From Luteipulveratus halotolerans (GTDB lineage: Bacteria; Actinomycetota; Actinomycetes; Actinomycetales; Dermatophilaceae): a DNA stretch of 64,000 bases. The stretch is taken from assembly GCF_001247745.1 (NCBI RefSeq), contig NZ_LAIR01000002.1, positions 2,790,001 through 2,854,000 on the forward strand, given 5' to 3'. The translations under genes were made by a program, and so were the position numbers. How positions within the stretch are numbered: the stretch's first letter is position 1; every line of letters starts with the position of its first letter. Under the pieces are notes generated by a model that saw nothing but the letters and a program-made list of their open reading frames with translations, did no database searches and was not told where the DNA came from. Shown here in pieces: positions 1 through 8,259 of the stretch.

Positions 1-559
1 GCTGGGCCGCGAGCGACCAGTAGCCCGCGCCGTTGAGGGCCGCGATCACCCCCGCCAGCAACCCGGCCAGCGAGGCGGCGACGTCAGCGAACGCGAGCGC
101 ACCGAAGTGCAGGCGCCTGTTGAGGTCGGCGCGGTACTGCGTCGCGACGCCGTTGACGACGAAGAGCAGCGCGAGCACCCGTGTGAGGTCGACGAGCTCA
201 TCGCGGCCGTACGCATCGGCCACCAGCGGTGCCGCGAGCACGGCCAACCCCGCCAGTCCGAGCCCGAGCACGACGTTGATCCAGAACAGGTTGTCGCGCT
301 GCGCCCTGGACAGCTCGCGCGCCTGCACCGCGGCCGCCGAGAGCCCGAAGTCGCGGAAGATGTCCGCGACCCCGACCACGGCCATGACCATGGCGACGAG
401 CCCGTAGTCGTGCGGTGCGAGCAGCCGTGCGAGGACGACGACCGAGACGACCTGGATCACGATGCGCCCGACCTGGCCGCCGACGACCAGGACAGCCCCA
501 CGGACCGCGCGGCGGCCGAGCCCGCTCGGGGGCGCCGGCCGCACGTCGGCGTTCGTCAT
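1..559 (-). CDS. Polysaccharide flippase (Wzx-like), C-terminus off the window
   Basis: A reading frame starts at ATG 557-559 and stays open to the window edge, giving 186 residues of a longer protein. After a short basic N-terminus come alternating hydrophobic stretches. The pattern (GAVLVVGGQVGRIVIQ, ARLLAPHDYGLVAMVMAV, FRDFGLSAAAVQ, WINVVLGLGLAGLAVL) matches the first four helices of the MVF/PST family of oligosaccharide flippases, which move lipid-linked repeat units across the membrane. It is the last visible gene of the minus-strand polysaccharide operon that begins with the sugar transferase at 6376. The family assignment rests on the N-terminal third only. Confidence 0.75.
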   Translation of the reverse strand, partial: MTNADVRPAPPSGLGRRAVRGAVLVVGGQVGRIVIQVVSVVVLARLLAPHDYGLVAMVMAVVGVADIFRDFGLSAAAVQARELSRAQRDNLFWINVVLGLGLAGLAVLAAPLVADAYGRDELVDLTRVLALLFVVNGVATQYRADLNRRLHFGALAFADVAASLAGLLAGVIAALNGAGYWSLAAQ

Positions 560-581
560 CCGATCTCACACTCCATCAGGT

Positions 582-611
582 CCGGCGGATGACCGTGAGG
601 TCATCCGCCGG
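582..611 (-). terminator. 13-bp hairpin between secreted protein and flippase genes
   Basis: Arms 582-594 (CCGGCGGATGACC) and 599-611 pair perfectly around a 4-nt loop, just after the stop codon at 618. There is no T-tract. It may attenuate read-through into the flippase gene or stabilise the upstream mRNA. Confidence 0.5.
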
Positions 612-617
612 CACTCC

Positions 618-3600
618 TCACTCCTGGGCGGGCTTCACGAGGAGGTTGTCGAACAGCGCCTTGATGGGGGCATTGGTGACCGTGCCGGCGAGGTAGACCT
701 CGAGGCCGATGCCGCCGGGCCGCTGCAGGGCTGCCGTCGTGTCGGTCACGCTGTTGCGCCAGGTGCTGGGCTCGGTCGAGCCGGCCGTCCACACCTTGGC
801 GCGCACCGTCGTACCGACGGCCTGCAGCCGCAGCGTGAGGGTGTCGTCGACCGTCACGCCGGGGATGCTGCCACCACCGGCGAGCGTGGTCTCGACCCCG
901 TCGACGACCTTGGTGAGGTAGAGCTCGACAGCACCGGTCTCACGCCAGCGCAGCTTGGCGACGTAGGCGGTCGTCCCGACCCGGCGCACGGTCGCGTAGG
1001 TGTAGACCGACGCACCTGCCGGAGCCTTGTTGAGCTCGGTGTCGACCGTGAGGTCGGTGTCGGTGACCGACACCGAGCCCAGCGAGGCCTTCACGCCGCT
1101 GCCGGCTGCCGCCATCTCGAGCTGGCCCTTGTCGCCGTCGACCGAGAAGCGCGCGGCCGAGCCGGACAGGGTCCACGCACCACCGGTGTCGGCCGAGCCG
1201 AGCCCACCGGTGACATCGCGGTTGAAGTCGTCGACCACGATCGCGGCCGCCGGGGCCTGCACGGTGACGTCGTGGCTGACGCTGTCGGTGGCGCCCTTGT
1301 CATCGGTCACGGTGAGACGCACGGTGTAGGTGCCGGCGGCGGCGTACGTGTGCGACGGCTTCGCGCCCGTGCCGCTCGACCCGTCACCGAAGTCCCACGC
1401 GTACGACGCGACCGAGCCGTCCGCATCGGTCGACGCGCTGCCGTCGAGCGCCACCGTCAGCTGGGTCGCATCGCTCGAGAACGCTGCTGCCGGAGGCTGA
1501 TTCGCCGGCGGAGCGGTCACGGTGACCTGCTTGGTCAGGGTGCCGGTGGCGCCCTTGTCATCAGTCACGGTGAGACGCACGGTGTAGGTGCCGGCCGCTG
1601 CGTACGTGTGGGACGGCTTCGCGCCCGTGCCGCTCGACCCGTCACCGAAGTCCCACGCGTACGACGCGACCGAGCCGTCCGCATCGGAGGACGCCGACGC
1701 GTCGAACGTCGCGGACAGCTGTCCGCCCGTCGCGGTGAACGCCGCCGTCGGCGGGACGTTGGCGATCGCACCGGTCGAGCCCAGCTGGTGGTGCGAGGCG
1801 ATCGACGCGGCGCTCAGCACCGTCGGGTAGACGGCCGCGTCGTCGATCACGCCGTCGACCGAGTCGGCGCTCGGGTCGCCCGGCCAGCCGGACAGGCTGT
1901 CACCGCTGCGCCAGTAGCCGCTCACGGCCCGGGGCGTGCCGACATCGCTGCGGGCAGCCTTCTCGGAGCCGTCGACGTACAGCTTCAGCGAGCCGCCCGT
2001 GGCCGTGCCGACGACGTGGTGCCACGTGCCGTCGTTGTAGGTCGCCGGGCTCTGGACGGTCTTGACGCTGCCGTCGCTGACGCCGAAGACCAGGTGCCCG
2101 GAGCTGTCCAGATAAAGGTTGCGGTCGTGCGTGGACGAGGTGCCCGTCTTGGAGCTGCCGATGCCGAGGATCTTGCCGCCCTTGGTCGAGGACGTCTTGA
2201 CCCAGGCCTCGACACTGATGGTCTGCGGAGCGGCCACGGACGAACCGCTGGACACCGCGCCGGCGCTGGTGAGGAAGCCGCTGGGGTCGAGCTCGAGCGC
2301 CCGGTCGCTGTCACCACTGACCGCACCGGTGACCGCGCGGGACACGTTGCCGCGGGTCGTGCCGTTGTTGCTGCCGGCCCAGTCGCGGATCGTGCTGCCC
2401 GAGTCACCGAGTCGCCAGTAGAGGTCGGCCCCGTCGGACAGGACCCGGCGAGCGTACGCCGACGGCGGCGTACCCGTGCTCGTCACCGGCGAGGTGGTCG
2501 GCAGCGTCAGGGTGTTACCGAAGGAGTCCTTGGCCTTGACGGTGTAGGTCACGCTCTGGCCTGAGGGCGCACCGGCGTCGGTGAACGTCATGGTGGGCGT
2601 GTTCCAGAAGGTCGAACGCCCGGAGACCTGACCCACCGGGCCGGTCGTGCCCGAGCGGTGGATCTCGTAGGTGAGGTTCTCGTTGTCCTCGTCGGACGCC
2701 GCACCCCACGTCAGCCGCACGGTGCCGTTGCCGGTGGCGGACGCCGCCGGGTTGGGGCCTCGACCGGTCTGGGGGCCGCGCTGGTTGGGTGCCTTGTCCT
2801 TGACGGCGAAGCGCACGAGGCCCTGCTGGTTGCGACCGTTGACCGCGGGGAACTCACCACCCACGGCGATGTAGTCACCGTTGCCCGTGACCGTCCAGCC
2901 GGCCTGCTTGGAGGAGGTGTAGCTGCCCCAGGCGAAGTCCGGGAACCACTGCAGCGCCTTGGAACCCGGGCGGCCCTTGTAGTTCCAGCCGTACTGGTCG
3001 GGGCCGTCGTTGACGGTGTTGGCCTGGGTCGAGAACGCCAGCGCGTGCCGCTGGTTGAGCGATCGCGGGTTGCCCTCGGGCACGGCGCCGATCATGTCGC
3101 AGGAGTGCACGTGGCTGACGGTGTAGACGACCTCACCCATGGGGTAGGCGTCGTAGGTGTCGCCCTGGCAGTCGTTGAGCCAGTTGATACCGCCGTTGCT
3201 CGGGTCGAGCGCGAACGTGCCCTCGAAGGTGCCGCCGCTGCCGAACGCGAAGCCGGTGCCGTACACCTGCTGGCCGTCGGCGCGCAGCGACACGATGCCG
3301 CCGTTGTTGTAGTCCTTGATCACCGAGTTGGCCGCCCACGGGAGGTTCTGGCCGGTGCTGAGGTCGAGCGCGCCCATACCGTTGACGACCTGGTCGTTGA
3401 GCCGCTGGAACTGGCCGCCGACGACGAGCTTGGACGCGTCGGGGGTCAGGGTCATGGACCAGACGTAGTAGCCGTCGGTCTGCGGTGCCCAGGGCAGGAG
3501 CGCGCCGGTCGAGCTGTTGACGGCGGCCAGCCGCTTGCGGATCTGCCCGGCCGCACCGTTGAACTCGCCGCCGGCGTAGACCGTGCTGGCCGTGGCCGCG

Positions 3601-4130
3601 AGCGCTCGCACACGCCCGGAGACCGAGGGCTTGAACGACGCGTCGAGCGCGCCGGTCGAGACGTCGAACGCCGCGATGTGGCCCCGGGGCTGACCGTCGA
3701 CGGCGGTGAAGTCGCCACCCACGTAGATGCGCGACTTGTCGGGCGAGGTGGTGATCGACAGCGCCTGCCCGTTGAGGGAGTGGTCGAACCCGGTGACGGG
3801 GTTACCGGTGCGGATGTCGTAGGCGAAGATGTTGCCCGCGTCGCGCTCGCCCGCTCCGCCGGGAGCGATACCTGGCGGGCGCACCTTGGAGAACTCGCCG
3901 ACCGCGTAGACCGTGGTGCCGATCGTCACCTGCTGCCACACGACACCGTTGATCTGCCAGGTGGGCAGGGCGTCCGAGCTCACCGTGGCCGCGACGCCGT
4001 CGTCCGGCGTGGTGTCGGCGACAGCACGGCCAGCCGAGGTGACGGTGCCGAGCAGCACCGCCAGCATGGCGAAGGCGACGGCGAGAGCGCCGGCCCGGAG
4101 CGCGGAGGCACCGGGTCGTGAGTGCGGCAT
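618..4130 (-). CDS. Large secreted protein: beta-propeller, FN3, LamG and two PKD domains
   Basis: The predicted protein has 1170 residues. ATG 4130 is chosen because GGAG lies 5 nt upstream and a signal peptide follows directly (hydrophobic core about 12-36, AVA cleavage near 38). Residues about 50-460 hold repeated blades of the form VYxGGxF...LAAxxxxTGA, like delta-60/propeller repeats. An FN3-like domain follows at about 470-565, a LamG/concanavalin-like domain at 568-805 (ISVEAWVKT, DGTWHHVVGT), two almost identical PKD domains at about 808-980 (ASYAWDFGDGSSGTG twice), and a second jelly-roll-like domain to the end. No catalytic residues were recognised. PKD and LamG modules usually bind carbohydrate or protein at the surface. 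Its place between polysaccharide genes suggests a cell-surface or matrix adhesin. Confidence 0.85.
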   Translation of the reverse strand: MPHSRPGASALRAGALAVAFAMLAVLLGTVTSAGRAVADTTPDDGVAATVSSDALPTWQINGVVWQQVTIGTTVYAVGEFSKVRPPGIAPGGAGERDAGNIFAYDIRTGNPVTGFDHSLNGQALSITTSPDKSRIYVGGDFTAVDGQPRGHIAAFDVSTGALDASFKPSVSGRVRALAATASTVYAGGEFNGAAGQIRKRLAAVNSSTGALLPWAPQTDGYYVWSMTLTPDASKLVVGGQFQRLNDQVVNGMGALDLSTGQNLPWAANSVIKDYNNGGIVSLRADGQQVYGTGFAFGSGGTFEGTFALDPSNGGINWLNDCQGDTYDAYPMGEVVYTVSHVHSCDMIGAVPEGNPRSLNQRHALAFSTQANTVNDGPDQYGWNYKGRPGSKALQWFPDFAWGSYTSSKQAGWTVTGNGDYIAVGGEFPAVNGRNQQGLVRFAVKDKAPNQRGPQTGRGPNPAASATGNGTVRLTWGAASDEDNENLTYEIHRSGTTGPVGQVSGRSTFWNTPTMTFTDAGAPSGQSVTYTVKAKDSFGNTLTLPTTSPVTSTGTPPSAYARRVLSDGADLYWRLGDSGSTIRDWAGSNNGTTRGNVSRAVTGAVSGDSDRALELDPSGFLTSAGAVSSGSSVAAPQTISVEAWVKTSSTKGGKILGIGSSKTGTSSTHDRNLYLDSSGHLVFGVSDGSVKTVQSPATYNDGTWHHVVGTATGGSLKLYVDGSEKAARSDVGTPRAVSGYWRSGDSLSGWPGDPSADSVDGVIDDAAVYPTVLSAASIASHHQLGSTGAIANVPPTAAFTATGGQLSATFDASASSDADGSVASYAWDFGDGSSGTGAKPSHTYAAAGTYTVRLTVTDDKGATGTLTKQVTVTAPPANQPPAAAFSSDATQLTVALDGSASTDADGSVASYAWDFGDGSSGTGAKPSHTYAAAGTYTVRLTVTDDKGATDSVSHDVTVQAPAAAIVVDDFNRDVTGGLGSADTGGAWTLSGSAARFSVDGDKGQLEMAAAGSGVKASLGSVSVTDTDLTVDTELNKAPAGASVYTYATVRRVGTTAYVAKLRWRETGAVELYLTKVVDGVETTLAGGGSIPGVTVDDTLTLRLQAVGTTVRAKVWTAGSTEPSTWRNSVTDTTAALQRPGGIGLEVYLAGTVTNAPIKALFDNLLVKPAQE
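1291..1686. repeat. Direct repeat encoding two PKD domains
   Basis: Segments 1291-1428 and 1549-1686 are near-identical over about 138 bases with a 258 bp (86-codon) period. They encode the core of both PKD domains of the secreted protein. This is a recent in-frame domain duplication, or the result of gene conversion. Confidence 0.85.
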
Positions 4131-4174
4131 GGGTGCTCCTGATGTGGCGGCCGAGCTCGTCGGCGGGTGGGTGA

Positions 4175-4825
4175 TCATCGGGCAGCGCCCGTCATGGTGG
4201 CGACGGTGTGCTCACCGTCGATGTCGATCGCGAGGGTCACCGACCCCAGCTGAGCGGCGGGCACCGAGAAGCCGTACGTGGCTTTGGCCGTGCGCCCTGG
4301 CTGGACGACGCCGCCGAAGTCGAGCGAGCGGTCGTCGTACGCCGGCGGTGCCTCGACGGCAGGCTTGCCGTAGGACACGGAGACGACGACGGCGCTGAGG
4401 TCGACCGGTCGCGCGGTGCTGTTGGTGAGCGTGACGTCGAAGGACGTGGTCGGCCGGTTGTTGAAGACCCCGGGGCCCTGCCCGCTGATCTTGCCCTGCA
4501 CGACCCGGGTGACCTGCAGGTGCAAGCCGTCGGAGTAGGACACCTGTTCGCGCAGTGCCCGTGCGGAGGCGGACGCTGTCGGCTTCGGCTTGTGCCCGTT
4601 GCGCAGGACCGGTGTCGGGCTCGCAGGCGCTCGACGCACCGCGGGCGGCTGCGCCGTGGTGGGCATCGACTCGGTGGGCACGCCCGACGTCCCAGTGGTC
4701 GCCGCTGCCTGGGCGGCCACGCCGGCGGCCGGTTCGGACGCGTCGTCCCCGCAGCCGCTCAGCCCGAGTGCCAGTACGAAGACTGCGACCGCCGCCGCGT
4801 GAGAACCGTTGATACGCAACGACAT
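4175..4825 (-). CDS. Putative lipoprotein in the polysaccharide operon
   Basis: The protein has 216 residues. The N-terminus has a hydrophobic stretch ending in LALGLSGC, a lipobox with the lipidated Cys near residue 25. A Pro/Ala/Thr-rich linker follows to about residue 90. The C-terminal 115 residues (VSYSDGLHLQVTRVVQGKI, FDVTLTNSTARPVDLSAVVV) look like an immunoglobulin-like fold of the DUF4352/telomeric-repeat-factor type found in many actinobacterial lipoproteins. ATG 4825 directly follows the TGA of the sugar transferase, so the two are translationally coupled. A function in polysaccharide export or anchoring is inferred from context only. Confidence 0.7.
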   Translation of the reverse strand: MSLRINGSHAAAVAVFVLALGLSGCGDDASEPAAGVAAQAAATTGTSGVPTESMPTTAQPPAVRRAPASPTPVLRNGHKPKPTASASARALREQVSYSDGLHLQVTRVVQGKISGQGPGVFNNRPTTSFDVTLTNSTARPVDLSAVVVSVSYGKPAVEAPPAYDDRSLDFGGVVQPGRTAKATYGFSVPAAQLGSVTLAIDIDGEHTVATMTGAAR

Positions 4826-6376
4826 TCAGTACGCTCCTTCGCCGCGCAGGACGGCCCGGCCGGTGCGCCACAGGATCTGCAGGTCGAGCATCATCGACCA
4901 GTTGTCGACGTAGCGCAGGTCGAGCCGCAGCGACTCGTCCCAGGACAGGTTGCTGCGACCGCTGACCTGCCACAGGCCGGTGAGACCGGGCCGGACACGC
5001 AGCCGACGGATCGCGTCGTCTTCGTACTGGGCGACCTCGTCGTGCAGCGGCGGGCGCGGACCGACCAGCGACATGTCGCCGCGCACGACGTTGACGAGCT
5101 GCGGCAGCTCGTCGATGGAGAACCGCCGGATCACCCTGCCGACATTGGTGACTCGAGGATCGTCGTGTCGCTTGTAGAGCCGGCCGTTGCCGTGGTCGGC
5201 CTCAGCGCGGACAGCCTCGAGCCGGTCCTCGGCCTCGACCACCATCGAACGCAGCTTGAGGATCTTGAACGACTTGCCGTGGGCGCCGACGCGCACCTGA
5301 CGGAACAGCACGGGCCCGCGGCTGTCGATCTTGATGGCGAGCGCGGTGAGCGCGAGCACGGGCGAGGCGATGACGAGCAGCATCAGCGCGAGCGACCGGT
5401 CGAACAGCGCCTTGCCGAGCAGCGCTCCCCCGTCAGCGGCGGGCTGCTCGACGTGCACGAGCGAGAGCGTCGCGGACGGACGGAAGGACAGCCGAGGTCC
5501 GGCGACCTCCATGATGCCGGGCGAGATCATCAGCTCGACCTGGCGCGACTCCAGCGCCCAGGACAGCCGTCGCAGCTCGGGCGGCGTCAGAGCCGACGGG
5601 TGGGCGATCACGACGACGTCGGCGAACGTCTCGTCGACGATCCGCAACGTGTCGGAGACGCCCGCGTGTCGGGCCAGGCCCTCGGCGACCGGCTCGGTGG
5701 CGGTGGTGCAGGCCGCGACGGGACGCAGCCCTTGGCTGGCGTCGCGGCGCAGGTCGGCGATGAGCTCGCCAGCAGCCTCACCGCAGCCGACGACGACCGC
5801 GCGCTGCATCGCGGAGCCGCGGTGCCGGCGCCGGTGCAGCCCCTGTCGCAGCAGGTAGCGCAACGTCAGTGAGAGCACCAGCACAACCGGCACGAAGACC
5901 AGGACCAGCACCCGCGCCAGGTCGGTGACGGGGTCGCCCACGGCCAGTGTCACGACAGCGGTCACGGCGAGCAGGCGTACGACGGCGCGGGGCACCGCGC
6001 GCAGCTCTTCGGCGCCCACGCCCAGCAGGCGGCGTTCGTAGCCGCGGGCCTGCGCCATCGCCGCGAGCCAGGCAGCCGGGACCACGACGAGCGCGAGCGT
6101 GGCCACGACCGGACCGACGCGCGCGGAGTCGCTCACGCGCACCATCGCGAGGGCGACCAGGGTGGCGGCCAGCCCCGCGAACGCGTCGAGGGCGAGCGCG
6201 CGGCGGACGTACTGAGGCAGCCAGGTCGCGCGGCGCTGGTGGCGCCGAGAGCGCGGTGCCGCGGCAACGTCGTCCCGCTGGGCGCGACGCGGTCGCGCGG
6301 GTGAGCCCGTGCTCGCCCACGCCTGGGCGAGTTCGGCGTCCGACACCTGCTGCGGCGCCTGAATGATGTCCGTCAT
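4826..6376 (-). CDS. Exopolysaccharide polyprenyl glycosylphosphotransferase
   Basis: The protein has 516 residues. It transfers a sugar-1-phosphate from a nucleotide sugar to undecaprenyl phosphate, starting repeat-unit synthesis at the membrane. Residues about 60-175 hold four hydrophobic helices. A Rossmann-like CoA-binding region follows (AVVVGCGEAAGELIADL, about 190-300). Near 325-345 a helix LALMLLVIASPVLALTALAI precedes the catalytic bacterial sugar transferase domain, with family motifs IKIDSRGPVLFRQVRVG, KLRSM, RRFSIDELPQLVNV, MSLVGPRPP and RPGLTGLWQVSGRS. Length and order fit the WcaJ/CpsE/WbaP class. It is the first gene of a minus-strand operon. The sugar it uses cannot be read from the sequence. 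Confidence 0.92.
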   Translation of the reverse strand: MTDIIQAPQQVSDAELAQAWASTGSPARPRRAQRDDVAAAPRSRRHQRRATWLPQYVRRALALDAFAGLAATLVALAMVRVSDSARVGPVVATLALVVVPAAWLAAMAQARGYERRLLGVGAEELRAVPRAVVRLLAVTAVVTLAVGDPVTDLARVLVLVFVPVVLVLSLTLRYLLRQGLHRRRHRGSAMQRAVVVGCGEAAGELIADLRRDASQGLRPVAACTTATEPVAEGLARHAGVSDTLRIVDETFADVVVIAHPSALTPPELRRLSWALESRQVELMISPGIMEVAGPRLSFRPSATLSLVHVEQPAADGGALLGKALFDRSLALMLLVIASPVLALTALAIKIDSRGPVLFRQVRVGAHGKSFKILKLRSMVVEAEDRLEAVRAEADHGNGRLYKRHDDPRVTNVGRVIRRFSIDELPQLVNVVRGDMSLVGPRPPLHDEVAQYEDDAIRRLRVRPGLTGLWQVSGRSNLSWDESLRLDLRYVDNWSMMLDLQILWRTGRAVLRGEGAY

Positions 6377-6594
6377 GCCCGCGCCACCTGCCCGGCGCCA
6401 CGTGACCGCGCTCCGCGCGCGGCCGACGCCGGCTGCGTCGTGCCCCTCATGCCTTGCCCCCTGAACACCTTCCCCGTCAGAACCGGACCTTACTGAAAAG
6501 GTCAGGAAAAAGTAAAGACTTGGTCAAGAGGTGGTCCGCCACTTCGATCCGGTCGCCGCGGCGCGCTCAACATCACCCGCGAGCGGTGTGATGT

Positions 6595-6612
6595 GTGTGA
6601 TGGCGCTCACAC
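6595..6612. promoter_or_regulatory. CRP/Cmr-type operator
   Basis: GTGTGA-TGGCGC-TCACAC is a perfect inverted repeat matching the CRP consensus TGTGA-N6-TCACA, shared by E. coli CRP and mycobacterial CRP (Rv3676). It lies about 220 bp upstream of the sugar transferase start. A second half-site-like GGTGTGATG lies just upstream at 6586-6593. cAMP control of the polysaccharide operon is inferred. Confidence 0.6.
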
Positions 6613-6670
6613 GCGGCCGAAACATGCTGAAGCAGCTCTGCTTGATCGCCCCTTGACTGCGCGGCCTGAT

Positions 6671-6684
6671 CCCCCCCCCCCCCC
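6671..6684. repeat. C14 homopolymer tract
   Basis: Fourteen consecutive C residues lie in the promoter spacer of the polysaccharide operon. No other run of this length was noticed in the window. Such tracts can change length by slipped-strand replication, and they are also error-prone in sequencing. Confidence 0.9.
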
Positions 6685-6813
6685 GACCAGACCACTCCCC
6701 TGACCAGCACAGGTTACGAGGTACAACCCCTGCCTGTCCGGAGAACGTCAAGAAAAGGTCAACCGACCGTCATGCTCGAGGTACAGCTCGTCGGTCCGGT
6801 GGGCAGATCGTGT

Positions 6814-7404
6814 TCAGCGGGCGTGGACGACGTTCTGGGCGGTCGTCAGCCCGTCGTGCACCAGCCGCTCGACCGCATCGGCCGCGTCGGGCAGCAGGAA
6901 GTCCAGCTCCTTGCGCTCACTCGGCGAGAAGTCCTTGAGCACGTACGCCGCAGCGTCCATCCGGCCCGGCGGACGACCGATGCCGACGCGCACCCGCAGG
7001 TAGTCCTTGGTGCCGGCCGACTTGGTGATGGAGCGCAGACCGTTGTGGCCGCCCTCGCCGCCGCCGAGCTTGAGGCGCAGCTGGGCGAAGTCGATGTCGA
7101 GCTCGTCGTGCACCACGATCAGGCGCTCGGCCGGCACCTTGAAGAAGTTCATGAGCCCGGCGACCGGGCCGCCCGACTCGTTCATGTAGGTCAGCGGCAC
7201 CGCGACGACGGCCTTCGGGCAGGGCGCCCCGCCCGGCAGCGTGCCGAGGCGGACCTCCGCGGCGCGGGCGCGTGCCTTGTGGGTGCGCAGCGTCGCTCCC
7301 CCGCGCTGCGCGAGCTCGTCGATGACCATCGCACCGACGTTGTGCCGGTTGCCGGCGTACGACGCGCCGGGGTTGCCGAGTCCGACCACGAGCCAGGTAT
7401 CCAC
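6814..7404 (-). CDS. pth: Peptidyl-tRNA hydrolase
   Basis: The protein has 196 residues, the usual size. It releases peptides from prematurely dropped peptidyl-tRNA in the cytoplasm. GTG 7404 is chosen because the family N-terminus (VDTWLVVGLGNPG) begins there. Family residues seen are the GLGNPG loop with Asn11, catalytic His21 in GNRHNVG, VPLTYMNESGGPV, the VHDELDIDF segment with the catalytic-site Asp, and GGGEGGHNGLRSI. It lies 13 bp after the phosphotransferase frame, in the order rplY-phosphotransferase-pth common near prs-glmU in Actinobacteria. Confidence 0.95.
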   Translation of the reverse strand: MDTWLVVGLGNPGASYAGNRHNVGAMVIDELAQRGGATLRTHKARARAAEVRLGTLPGGAPCPKAVVAVPLTYMNESGGPVAGLMNFFKVPAERLIVVHDELDIDFAQLRLKLGGGEGGHNGLRSITKSAGTKDYLRVRVGIGRPPGRMDAAAYVLKDFSPSERKELDFLLPDAADAVERLVHDGLTTAQNVVHAR

Positions 7405-7417
7405 GGGGCAGATCCTC

Positions 7418-8178
7418 TCAGACCTCGAGCAGCGCCAGCAGCCTCGGCGTCCGCTCCAGCAGCGCTGCACGGCGGCGGCGCATCGGCTCGGGCTCACCGG
7501 TCGTGCGCGCCAGGTGGATCATGCCCTCGTCACCTGCGGCCACTGCGGCGGCGATGCCGTCGATCGCCAGCTGCGCCCGCTCGAGGCAGGCTTCCAGCAC
7601 CTGCGTCGCCGACACTCCGCCGTAGGTCGTGCGATCAGCCGCAGCCGGCGTACGACGTCGGCGTCCGGCACCTCGCGGAACAGCGGCACCGCCGTCCACG
7701 CGAGCATGCCCAGCTCCAGCAGCGCGGTGGTCGGGCCGGCGAGGTCCCAGTCGAACACCCCCGCCAGCCGGTCGCTCTCGAAGCACACGTTGTAGGGCGC
7801 GATGTCGTTGTGCCCCAACGTCGTTGGCGCATCAGGCCCAGGGAAGCGCCACGGCCCCGGGTGCTCGAACCCGGCGAGCGCGTCGTGCAGCCGACGGGTC
7901 CACGCCACCATGTCGACGAGCTGCGCGTCGGTCAGCTCGTCGTGGTCGACGTCGACGACACGGCCCGGCAGATAGGTGAGCACCTCACGGCCCAGGTCGT
8001 CGTGCCCGAGGAACCGGGGCACGCCGCCGAGCCCGCGATCCTCCAGATGCTGCAGCAGAGCGTGCACGGCCGGCGACCACGGACCCGTCGTACGCCGCAC
8101 CGTGTCGCCGACCAGCCACGCACCGCCGACGTTGCCACCTGGCAGGCGTACGCCGACGTCGTCACCCCAGTCGGTCAT
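7418..8178 (-). pseudogene. Aminoglycoside-phosphotransferase-family protein, frameshifted
   Basis: The first frame from ATG 8178 carries a complete APH/choline-kinase-like core: VLTYLPGR, the catalytic loop LGHNDIAPYNVCF (HxDxxxxN type) and the metal-binding FDWDLAG. It then runs into an Arg/Trp-rich tail and stops at 7519. The natural C-terminus (YGGVSATQVLEACLERAQL to LERTPRLLALLEV) continues in another frame to the stop at 7418. The switch lies at about 7625-7655, near CTGCGGCTGATCGCACG on the minus strand. It is a one-base indel, either real or an assembly error. The substrate is unknown; the family includes sugar, antibiotic and choline kinases. Confidence 0.75.
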
Positions 8179-8203
8179 GTCACTCCTTCGAGCACGGACG
8201 AGC

Positions 8204-8236
8204 GAAGGCCCGCCCGGCAGTGCCGGACGGGCCTTC
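8204..8236 (-). terminator. Terminator hairpin after rplY
   Basis: Arms 8204-8219 and 8221-8236 (GAAGGCCCG.. / ..CGGGCCTTC) pair with one mismatch, 24 bp beyond the rplY stop. It is a GC-rich stem with no long T-run, as is common in this group. Confidence 0.7.
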
Positions 8237-8259
8237 GTCGTGAAGCGAAGAGACGGGGA

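Larger units (their letters stand above)
6377..6813. other. Control region upstream of the polysaccharide operon
   Basis: There is no convincing gene here; a 75-codon minus-strand frame runs through the poly-C tract and has no family signature. The segment is unusually AT-rich near 6490-6540 and 6735-6770, where TTGACC/TTGACG and TTTTC motifs recur on the minus strand. It also holds a CRP-type palindrome and a C14 run, described separately. The promoter for the operon starting at 6376 should lie here. Confidence 0.6.

Noticed and set aside
462..4121. Long plus-strand frames (up to 700 codons) opposite the secreted PKD protein
   Set aside because: They are antisense shadows of a high-GC gene. 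Their translations are Arg/Gly/Val-rich with no domain, while the minus-strand frame has signal peptide, PKD and LamG domains.
6524..6751. 75-codon minus-strand frame through the poly-C tract
   Set aside because: It has no ribosome-binding site, no family pattern and depends on the exact length of the homopolymer.
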